Assembly: GCA_038501785.1 (NCBI GenBank)
Contig: JBAMJR010000168.1
Coordinates: 1,430,001 to 1,494,000, forward strand
Length of the DNA: 64,000 nt
DNA from: Myoxocephalus aenaeus
Lineage: Eukaryota > Chordata > Actinopteri > Perciformes > Cottidae
Reading direction: 5' to 3'
Below are positions 40,901 through 53,000 of the stretch, piece by piece; the first letter of the stretch is position 1, and each line of letters opens with the position of its first letter. A program made the translations under genes and the position numbers. The notes under the pieces are model-generated. The model saw only the letters and a list, made by a program, of their open reading frames with translations, had not been told where the DNA came from and made no database searches.

Positions 40901-40958
40901 ACCAGCGGCCACAGCCTGGCAGTAGATCACGGAGCGCAGGTTGGGGGGGATGCTGAGT

Positions 40959-41031
<73 letters not shown>

Positions 41032-44000
41032 ATTTTGCGCTACATCAGAGGACCGTCTCATTTTGTCTTCTCGGGCCAATGAGTTAACACACATCCATGC
41101 ATGTGTGTGTGTGTACATACGGAGCACATACAGTATACACGTTTAATGAAGAGCCAATGGGGTTCATGCAAGAAGCATTCCTACGAACAGATTGGTTCTT
41201 AAGTGGCTTGTATGAGTGATTCAGGAAAACATTTTAAAGATTTTTACTAATCGCTTCATTACTTTGAAGACATTTTGAGTTTGAAAACCTTATAAAAAAA
41301 TCACACGTCATTATTTTGCTGATTATTATCTGAACCTCTGCAGTTTAAATTAGAATAACATTCAAAATGTCTTCATATAGCCTAACAATATCAGCATTAA
41401 TTAAAATTAGCTATTGATGCCAATGTATAACACTACAATATAAATATGAACATCGTAAATTATTGACCCTTTTTTTCATCGATGGCCTTGCTCTGGTGAT
41501 GTTATTCACACTTCTTCTATATTTCAGTGACATCAGAGGAGGTGGCTCGGCATTAACAGCACTCCTTATTGCACATGTGGCATTTATCATGTTCATGCCG
41601 GTCATTTACACAGTAATCTGAAGTTAGGAGCCTTTGCTGAATGTGACGTGGCTCACTGTACGAAAACAAAGGAAGAAGTGGAGATAAGAATACCTAAATG
41701 TTCTTGCATGAGGTCGGATTACTCTCTACTTTAAAGTAAGTGTAAAGGAAGGGAGGTTCAGTCTCACGTCCTCATTTAGTAGGAAAGGGATCATGTTCTC
41801 CGTGGTCAGTTTGTGGAATAGAGTGCATGGTCGTCAAAAGATTCTGAGAGCTTTACAGATAAGAACCACAATGCCACAACAATGAACACCAGAAAGTGAT
41901 TAAATGGAACCTACCTTCACTAAATCATCGCTGGAGAGTAAAGCCACAGAACATAATGAAAGCTATTACAGTGAGACAAATAGAGTCATGCGAGTTTAGG
42001 ATCATTTCAGGAGGTATGAAGAAGAATCTTCAAATTCCAAAGTACTTATTCAGTAGTGCCTGTACCTGTTCGTGCCGTTGCTGTCCATCCAGTTGGCAAA
42101 CATCTGTGTAGCCATTGCTATGCATTCTGGGAGTTCATTGGAACACGCCACATCTATGCCGATGATCTGGCTGTGCCTGGGAGGGAAGCATAATTTCATT
42201 TTGTATAATAAATGTGCAAGTAATAAATTATGGCAAATTCGATGTTTTGAAAAAACCTTGTGTTGTCAAACTACTGTCTCCAATGTTGAGAATGAAATAC
42301 AGCATAATTTGGGGTGAAGCAATCGTGGATTGAGTATTTCAAATGGAAACGCCCACTCAGCCGTGAGCAAAAAGCAGTCTCCTGGGTTACCAAAGGAAGC
42401 TAATTAATAAGGTTATGAATCATGTGACCGGTCGCGCTCCCTGAGTCTGTGCTAACTTAGGAAAATAACTGGAAGGGTTTATTCTGATTTCCTGAAGTGG
42501 ATTTGTGTGTCAGCGACATTTTCAGTGGAGTCTGGTGACTTTAATTACACCCTAGAGTTCTACAGCTCATATGACCTTGATATGAATACCAGACCCTATT
42601 GTCCTTGATCTCTAACGAATCCGCAACTCCTTGCCTTTAAAAAAAATAAAAAAAACTTATTTTCAGGATAAATATGATCAACAGTCAAGAGTCTGACCAA
42701 GATTCCCCAAAAATGACTCCTCGATGGCTCCCAGAGTTTTTTTAACAAGTATTGTTCGGTGCCTTGCCATCAACCCACAGACTAGTACTGCAAATCTTTA
42801 GAAAGATCCCGACCTAAAGCATCTAAATCTCTACAATAATCACAATAAACACAAGCATTGACATGTTAGGAAGCATATTCAGTCAAATAAACGTGTTTTT
42901 CGGTTCAAGAATTGAAAAACACAATTCTCATTTTCGGGAGAAGAGAAAAAAGGGCGTTGGGTTGATAAGGTTAATTAAAGAGAGAAATCTAATGGAGTCA
43001 GAGCCCTGTTGGAGAGGTCTGTCTAACAGCGAGGTATAGCTCAGAAAAGTCGTGACAAGTGTGTTCACAACTGCAACAACGCAAACTCACACATCTGCTC
43101 TTCATTGCTGCTCTTGGCACTGGACTTTGAGTTTGTAGAACTGTAAAATGCAAACAGGTGTAGTAAACCTGTTGAGGATTAATTGAGGGCATCTTTCCTT
43201 ACTGTGAGGAGTGATCCTTTGGGACTTGGTAATTGTCTGTGTCGTTCCTGAAGAAGTTGTACAGGCCGCTAACCTGTTCGCGGAGGTACGCCTGCAGGAA
43301 GAGACAGCTTTACAGCAGAGTTACAGGAACACACGCAGCAATATATTACTCTTTTTACTGCACATCTGTTCATGATGAGGGACGAACAACAACACTGGCA
43401 GCAAGGCTATCGCATTAAGTCTGTTGAATTCAGCTTCTCCATCCAGTACAGCGTAAATTAGTTACCATTGTAGCAAAGTCTTTCATTTTGAATATCACAA
43501 GTTTAAAAAAAGGAGGTGTTAATGGCACATGCCTGCATGGGTCCGTACACCTCGGAGCGGTCAAACATGAGGACAAAGTACTCCAGGTTCCTGACTGTTG
43601 CCTCCCAGGGAAGATACTCTCTCTCATTGCGAAGGAAGCGCGTTGAATTCAGAGCCAGGGCCACTTCGATGAGTTTGGCTCTGAGAAAAACAGATTTGAT
43701 TTGGTAAGATTTCAGTCATGTTTAAAATAAATTCACAACTGAATAGAAGTCATTACCTTGCTAAGTTAAATGCATCATCAATAAGCTGCCCTCTGTTCAT
43801 CAGTGGGATCCGCTAAAAAACAAGAGCAAGATGGGGGACAGTTTACAAAGACATCTACAACTGTACTCAGTCCTTCTACCATCAGCAGCATTGGAGCAGG
43901 ATAATACGACTTGGAGTAGCGGAGGGAAAATACCAAATCATTTTCTATTTTATTCCATGGAATTTTTACATTTTCAAAGTCAGATATAGACCCAACAGCA

Positions 44001-47000
44001 TTATCACTTATTGTAGTTTAAAGTAAACTACGTTCCAGTATTAGCAGTTTGTAAGAGGTCTGTCTGAAGCTACAATTGATGGATTGCCATGACATTTTGT
44101 TGGTATGCATGTTCCCCAGAGGATGCTTCATAGCACTAGATGGAAAGTCAGAGGATTTAGAAAGTCATTGGAATCTATCCTCTGGGAACCATAAATGTCT
44201 CTATAAAAAATGTCCCCGGCAATCCATTCAACAGCTGGCAGTAGTCTAGAACAACCAGTTCAACAACATTATCATCCCTGGAAATATTCGATAATATTTT
44301 CACTTAACAGATGTTGAAGACATGGTTAATATACAGTAAGTACCCAAACTCAGTACACCCATTGTGTAATAGAGTCAAGTTCAAGAAATTTAAGTTCACA
44401 TTTCTCATTAACCACCGGTTGATTGAAAGGTTAAATGAGCCAAGATTTCATTTAATCTGCCAATCTTCAAGAACTTCAGGGCGAAGCCTTCAGGGGCAAC
44501 CAGTTAAAAAAAAAAAGAGGCTCAGCGCTGTGATTTGTTAAGTCATTTCTTTGGGCTCAGTGCTCACATGTGGGTTAGTCTCCAGCTGAGTCAGGAGGCG
44601 TTCCCAGTTCTCTGGGTTGTAATTGACTCTGTAGTATCCAGTACAGTTGACGTTTGCCAGGATCCAGGATCCACTCTCAGAGAGGAATTTGTCTTTCTTT
44701 ACTGAAAATAGGCAAATATCATGAATGGTAAATGGACTTGTACTCCGATCACTCAAAGTGCTTTAACACTACACTTAACACACTTGACACTTCGTCGCGG
44801 GGGGGGGGGGGGGGTGGATGCATGCAGTGAACTTACATTTACGTTGAGATCGGTCGACCAATGACAGTTCTCTCTACAGTCAGAGCTTGCGCATGAAGGT
44901 GGTACGTGAGGGAGATACCATTTCCAAAACTTGTAAGGGGGTAATAACTATTTTCCCCGACGTAGCAAAATCCCGGACGTTTTTGGAATCCCTGCCGGAC
45001 GCTTTTTTTAGGTCTCGAAAAGAGGACATGTCCGGGAAAAAGCGCTCCTAACGGCTCCTCTAGCTCTCCGCTAGCTCCCCGACAACCACCGAAGGTAGCG
45101 GGACCAGCCCCGGCTGGACACCCGACTCGGGCAGAGGAGACGCGGGCAGTAGCAGCAGCAGCGGGGAGCTAGCTGCTAGCGCTGCTACTAGCTTGCTACA
45201 GCGGGGAGACTGACTGGAGGTAGGAGCGGCTTGTAACCCGACTTTTACGGTACATGTCATTCACCCATTCACACACTGATCAGGACTAACTAACATTCAT
45301 TAGTTTCACATTCACAGTATAAATACAAAAACAAAACAAGTAAGGTCATCTTGTGTCTATGTTCATCTGTTCTCTGTTCTGTCTCATCAAACTGACTTGT
45401 ATCCAATCAAAGACCATCACATATATGAAGGTATTCTATCTCCACCTCCGTGTGCCTGATGAAAGAACTAATGGTTGTTTGACAAATATGAAAACAGAGC
45501 GGGTAAAAAGGTGAGTTCACTTACCCGTTTCACTGGTTTCCAACCAGACAAGAGAAGATTCAAGTGTATTTGACATGACTCTGATTGGGACGTACCACCA
45601 AAGACTAAACCAGCAGAAAATAATAGACAAAAACGAGGTATAATGAGTCACACATTTTTTCAGGAAAGGAGTATTCAGCTTTTAAACATTGAGCAATGAA
45701 GAGTTCAAATAACAATCTGAAAGGAGGCACTTTTAAGAAAAGGTGACAGGTGATCTTTAAATGGAGCATGCAATCCAATCACATGTAGGATAAGCAGATA
45801 TCTGCAAAGCCAAAGTGCCAGAGTCCAGAGCTGTTATGTTCTGGGTCTGGCCAGGGCAACTTAAAACAGCATCAGGATAAATGATGGTGCAACTCACCAT
45901 GGCAGTGTTATGGAGCGCATAGTTAGTTGGAATGCTTCAGCAATGAAGCATTCCAAGTATTGTTCTGCAAATCTTTATTCAACTTATTAGTTGGAATGCT
46001 ACAGCAGTCCAACTATTGTTCATTAAATCTTTATTAAACTTATTATTAGTTGGAATGCTTCAGCAGTCCAACTATTGCTCTTCAAATATTTATTAAACTT
46101 ATTAGTTGGAATCCTTCAGCAATCCAACTATTGTTATCCACTTCTATATTAGACTTATTAGTTAGAATGCTTCAGCAATGAAGCAGTCCAACTATTGTTC
46201 TTCGAATCTTTATTAGTTGGAATCCTTCAGCAATTCATATATTCAGCTACAGAAACCGCAGTTCTGGTTAGGGTCATCATTGGTCGAAGAAGCGTCCATT
46301 TTGTTTACCGAGATGGGTTTGTTGGTGTTAAAATTCTTGACAATGAAGGTATCTAGTTTTGTTGGCGTTATGATGCTACCTTGCTGCATGAAGCTAGGGT
46401 CGTTGTGCCTCTTCGCCTCAATTTTTTTGCAACACAAAGTTGCAAAAATACTCAAAGGGAGGGAACCACCCTTGGTTCTCTTCTTTGTAGCATGACCCAG
46501 TAGACATCCACTTGTCCTGAAGTCCAAATTGAAGTTTGTCCACGATTGGTCCAACTCCACGTGATGTGTCCAGATAAGACAGGCCAGTGAGGTAACCTTC
46601 TTCTTTAGCGCCTTGGATTTCCATGAGCAAATCCCTAAGTTCACGTAATTTGGTGTGATACCTCGCTGAAATGCTGGGGACTGCGTCCAACCGCTGGAAC
46701 AGAGACCTCTCGATTATTTCAGGAGCGGTGTAGCACTCACGCAGCCTCTCCCATGCCTAGTGTAAAGCCAGTTTGGGGTTGCTTATGTACACCGAGCGTA
46801 TGCGATTCACACCTGTTCACTAGATTCCTTCCCCAGCCATTTAGTCATGAGGGCCAATTCTTGGGATGCTGTGAGGTGAACTTCGCCAACGGCATTGTCG
46901 AATGACGAGCACCATGCGCGGTAATTCTCAGGCTTATCATCAAATTGGTACAGTCCTGAATTGACAAGGTCTCGTCGTGCTAAATACTGTGCCAAAGGTT

Positions 47001-50000
47001 CTGCCAGAGATGGTGTGCTAGAGGGAGGAATCTGCTGTGGAACATATGACTGCGCACAGACAGGTAGGTTTGGTGTAGCTAAATGCCCGCTCTCAGCTCT
47101 CTTTAGCTTGTAGTTGGTAGGTGGTAAAGTATCTTTTGTAGGTGGATACCATGTTACGTAGCTGGCACTTGTTTCATCTTGGAATGGAACAGGTAAGACT
47201 GACAAGAGTGGAGCGGAAGAACGAAGATTGATTTGTGATTGAACATATTCACTGGTACGTTTAATTTTTCTCCTTTCTGATTCAGATCTGCCATTCTCAA
47301 CTGGAATTCCCTCGGCGTCTTCCAGCACTTGAGCCTCCACCATGGCCACATCAGCTTCTCGATGTAGCGTCAGCACCTCCAACTCTGTGTCTATTCTTAC
47401 TGTTTCCAACTGATTTTGAACATCTCTTGTGACCCTTTCTGCTTCCCTAGCAGCCTTTTCCATCTTCAGTTTAGCTTCTTGGGTAGCATATGATGCTCTA
47501 ATCTTAGCAGCTTCTGCTTTAGCCCAAACGCGCGCCACACTGGGTGATGATGACGCAGTCTTGCTGCTCCTAGTGCTGGATACAGACGATTTGTCGTTGG
47601 CGGCCATCTTGATCCTGTTGAAACATCCAATGCTTGTCTTATGTAGTGTAGTGTTCTCGTGCAGGGTGTTGAAACTCTGGACTAAACACTGAGTTAAACC
47701 GCAATCAATGAAGCCAGAGTCGTAGTAAGTTTCACCCATTTACTGTTACTCTTTTCCCTCAATCATGCTGGTGAAAACTGCAAACAAAGACAAAACAAAC
47801 ATTCAGTGTACATACGTAAACATAACATTTCACAGTAGAAAATACAAATATACATTGCATCCTTATACATTTACAGCACTCACAACATTGCCTCTACAAT
47901 GCTTCCCCGTGGGTGCGAGCGGATTAGTAGCAGTAGTAGTTGTAGGAGTAGCAGTAGTAGTAATAGTCAAAATATTAGCAGCAGTAGTCAAAGTATTAGT
48001 GAGAGCATTAAGCATTAAGATTCTGGAGCATGCGGTCCACTGTCAAATGTTACTCAACCCGAAGTACTGAAACCGGACACCATTTAACCGGACATACCGG
48101 AACCGGAAGTGACTACCCAGAAGTCCCGCCCCAGAAGTGAATAAACCGGAAGTGATGTTATAACATGGCACGAACAGGAAAATCATGTTACCAATAACTA
48201 TGTCTTGAAATAAACCCCATTAATTAAATAAAAATGAAATAGAAAATGCCGTAAAGGCAACACAACTTCTACTACTGTTACTTCAACTACTACTACTACT
48301 ACTACTTTTACTCATACTACCGTTATTTCAACTACTACTACTACTACTACTACTGTAATTTCAACTACTACTACGACTACTACTTCTACTCATACTACTG
48401 TTATTTCTACTACTACTACTACCACAACTACTACTACTGCGATTACTACTACTACTTTCACTCATACTACTGTTATTTCTATTAGTGAAACTACTACTAT
48501 TACTTTTATTCATAGGCTACTACTGTTATTTCAACTACTACTACTACTACTACTACGACCACTACTACTGACCACTACTACTGCTGCTTCTGCTTCTATT
48601 AATACTACTACTACTACTACTACTACTGCTGCTGCTGCTACTACTTATACTATTATTACTGATGGAACTGTTTCTTCTACTTCACCACTGGTACTTCTGC
48701 TGCTGCTTCTACGACTACTACCACTACTAAAACGTCAGCTGCTGAAACTATGATTCTTGTTACAACCACTACTTCTACTACGACAACAACTTCTACAGTT
48801 TAAAGGTTTAGCTTCCAGATGCATTTTATTTCAGCTCTTAGCTGCTTTTGATAATGCAGTTCAAATTCCAATTTGACTCATATTCAGTCAAAGGCATTGT
48901 AACGCCTCCTGTCTGTCTGTCTACCTGTCTGTCTTTCTGTCTTCCCTTTCAAAATAAAAGACCCATGAATTAACTGTATCTTAACATTAAGCTCAAATGA
49001 GGATTTTTGTATTAAATACTTAATGCTCTCACTAATACTTTGACTACTGCTGCTAATATGTTGACTATTACTGCTACAGCTACTCCTACAACTACTACTG
49101 CTACTAATACTACTGCTACTACTGCTATAACTATTACTACTTACTACTACAGCTATTAATATGACTACTACTACTGCTACTGCTATTACTACGAATACTA
49201 CTACTACTCATATTACTGTTATTTCAACTACTACTACTACTGTTACTTCAACTACCACTACTACTTCTACTTATACTACCGTTATTTCAACTACTACTTC
49301 TACTACTACTACTGTAATTTCAACTACTACTACGACTACTATTTCTACTTATACTACTGTTATTTCTACTACTACTACAACTACTACTACTACTACTACT
49401 ACTACTTTTACTCATACCACTGTTATTTCTACTACTACTACTACTACTACAACTACTACTACTGCGATTACTACTACTACTTTCACTCATACTACTGTTA
49501 TTTCTACTACTGCAACTACTACTTTTATTCATACTACTGTTATTTCAACTACTATGACCACTAGTACTGCTGCTTCTATTAATACTACTACTACTGCTAC
49601 TATTGCTGCTGCTGCTGCTGCTGCTGCTGCTACTACTACTTATACTACTGATGGAACTGTTTCTTCTACTTCACCACTGGTACTTCTGCTGCTGCTTCTA
49701 CGACTACTACCACTACTAAAACGTCAGCTGCTGAAACTACTACTCGTTACAACCACTACTTTTACTACAACAACTTCTACAGTTTAAAGGTTTAGTTTTC
49801 AGATGCATTATATTTCAGCTCTTAGCTGCTTTTGATAATGCAGTTCAACTTCTAATTCTGCCCCTTTATAAATATCAACTATCAGGCTTTTCAGCAGCAC
49901 AGTTCTTGGCATTTGGGCTCTAACATGTTTTCAGGTAATTCGTTGGAAACTTCCACATTTTCTCAGGTATTTTTACTACCACTACTTTTACTACTAGATA

Positions 50001-53000
50001 GTAAAACCGTTTAGTTTACGGCTTTTCCTGGATTCTAATTCATCTCTTGGATTATTAAGATGATGCAGTTTTGCTTCCATCTTTTCCATTTAAACAACAA
50101 GGATGTTCAGCAGTTCAGTTCAACGCTTTTGGGCTTCAACACTTTTCAGCAGGTAGTTTCTCTTTTCAGCTATATTCCGCTATTTTCAGCTATATTCAGC
50201 TATATTCAGCTATCTTTTCAAATATTTCAGCTTTAAGCTTCAGCTTTTAGCATTCCAACACATTTTCAGCAGGAAATGCAATTTCTAGTTACAACACATT
50301 GTTTCAAAACACTCCACATGGCCAAAGGCATAATTTATTGTAATCAGCTGCTGTGAGTTCATGGGACCAGTGCCAGTTCATGGTGACAGTTCATGGTGCC
50401 AGTAATGCAATAAGGTACCGTATTTTGCCAACACACACACGCACACGCACACGCACACACCCACACACACACACACACACACATGTGGTGGACACACAAA
50501 TAAGCCGGACTCTTTCATTATTTGATGTCAACTATTCTCAGAGGGAGATAGACATTGTGAAGTGATGAAGTCGCTGGAGGACAGATTTATGATCCAACTC
50601 CGGCCTTTAGAAAGATGGTGAAGGTCATCTTCTTTCAGCCCAACTGAGAGGCACTCACACCCAAGATGTTGAATTCACATGAATACTGAAGTCATTATTT
50701 TGGAACCAGTTTTGGACCACAAGTTTCCTGATATACTGCATTTGCTCACATGTTCAGCCTATGGGACCAATTAGTAAAAACAACAACTCTTGAATACATG
50801 CCAATGAGTGACAACACCATCGAGATTGTCTGCAATTGGACGGTGAACGTTGACAGTATACTTCATCCTGGTGTCTCATGGTGACCACAAACTAGTTTAA
50901 TTAGTGTAATCAATAATATGAATATATTACATTACATTATTATAGTATTGTTAAACCTCTCTAGAACAACTGAGTTGGGTGATAGTTCACTGTGGGTTCA
51001 AATATGAGCGACACCTTTTAAATTAAACATAGTCATAGATCAGTGCAGCTTCATATATAAATGAAAAGTATCGGGCCCAGTAGTAACCTTTGAGGGACTC
51101 CACAAGTTAGCGAGTGGGCGTATTGGTGACGTTTCATGCAACTGCTGCAAAACTGGAGCAAAACATCGAACCGGCTACGTGGCCGCTGCGTTTTTGTGTC
51201 ATGTCCTGCCTCTTGCGCGCTCTACCCAGAGGCCACTCCGCTTCTAAGCCAAACGGAGTAGTTTCCAGTAGGTGAGAACTTGGACCCGATTCTCCAGACA
51301 TTGTCCGTAATTTGTAGGAGAAAACAGCTCTACATTCAAATGTACTACCAGCAAATTGTACTGTTGTCTGTTATCCAAAAAACTATTCAACCATCTAACG
51401 CCAACATTTATTTGGTATTAGAGGGATAGTTCATAAATGGAGGCATGACAAAATGCCATGATGTACTACATCAAACACTTTCATTTAATAAATCAATAAA
51501 TGCACCAACCACGCAATTCTTTCTTTCCATTGCTGTTCTGATTGCTTCCATTAATGCTAAATCTATTTGTTCTAAACGGATTCTCACTCAATAGTTTGTT
51601 CTTTTCAATAAAATGAACAATTCATAACAGATAAAGGTATGTATATAATGTATAGTATATACGTTATCTGGAAAGTAAATGAATATAATTACATATTATC
51701 TGAGGGCCAAACCTAACCGTGTATACTGGAGCAATGCCCATAGAGCACCTACCTCGATTCAGAGGAGGCATTGAACAGGAAATGCTTCTGGTAGACTTCT
51801 CCATCGGTAGTGTTGATGGTGATAACAGGAAAGCCAATTTGCTTGGTCCAGGTGTTCATCACCTTGGAAACGTTGGTGTGACCACCGTCCTCCTCCTCGG
51901 CCTGCAAACATGGCACAAAACAGTTCTTATTTTACGACATAAATCCCATAAACTAATCACTGATTAACGGGCATTGTCATATAAGACATGCTTAGAGTTA
52001 GCGACACAAATGTGGCTTGCAAAAATCAAACACTTTACCTTTTGAATATACTCCCAGAGGTCGTTTTGGTCTGTGTTTTTATAGCTAAAGTCCGAGAGGT
52101 ACATCTGCAACATGAAAAGAGAGAGAGGTTATAGTTAACAGCTTCATCCCGCGTTCACAATCATGATTTTCAGGAGGAAAGTTTGCATTCAGATTATTGA
52201 TGTTGGGAGCAGGATGAAAATGTCCAAACACAACGGCAGAGGATCCCAAGAGGATGTTATGTTGAAACTAATGTTTGGCAGAAAACTGCTTTTCTTTCAT
52301 TTTCTGGCCAAAGGCACTTGAACCGCCAATGGAGCAGGTCTCCTGGGATGGAGCAGGTCTGCTCGGGGGGTGCTCCTCAGTGGACTAAATTGTGGATTGT
52401 GAACAACATTGCAAAAAAAAAAATCTTCACTACGCGTGAACTCAGCTTTGACCGGCTCTTTTTCGTGGTTGTAAAGAGAGCAAGAGAGCTCAAGTCGCAA
52501 ACAGCTGTTCCTCCCCTCTGCCGATTCCGACAGGGATGCATTCGAGTGCTTTGAATAATAAATGTATGCTTGAAACTGATGTTGTTGGTGGTGTTATTTA
52601 GCCTTTCTGAGGCTAGTGCATTGCTAAATCAATGAATTTTACTTCAGGAAAAAACAACAACAGCCCCCTCAGTCACTATGAAAGTGTCCTGTAATGTTAC
52701 TCAATACTCATACATCAGTTGTCTATAGTCCATGGGCACTAGTCAGTCACAATAGCTCTTTCTGTTTTGTAAGACATAAGAAAACAAACACAAATACATC
52801 CAAGTATTGCACCAACGCTGCTGAAACGTGTTCTTTCCAAGGGGGGGAACAAACCCAAAGAACAGTTGTTTTATCCACGCACAAAACTCCCCTTCCTCAG
52901 AAACAATCTCTCTGCGGCTCACCAAAGACTCATCATACCATATGTCGTGAAGAAACTGTGGCTACAGAAGATCGTGTGTGCCAATGTCTGGCACCACTCA

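Larger units (their letters stand above)
45926..50285. mobile_element. 4.36-kb composite insertion in intron 10 of anpep B
   Basis: Copy A is uninterrupted here (GCGCATAGTTACAACAC near 17921). In copy B the target TAGTTA is duplicated at 45920-45925 and 50286-50291. Between them, in order, are a tandem array of short hairpins (45926-46236), a BEL/Pao gag relic on the - strand, an LTR-like stretch, two related ACT-rich arrays, and an AT-rich tail rich in TTCAGC words ending GGAAATGCAATTTC. One clean target duplication suggests it arrived as one unit. The class is not recognised. Confidence 0.65.

Noticed and set aside
49161..49787. 208-codon Thr-rich open frame
   Set aside because: It is the translation of an ACT trinucleotide array; the array is a repeat inside a composite insertion.
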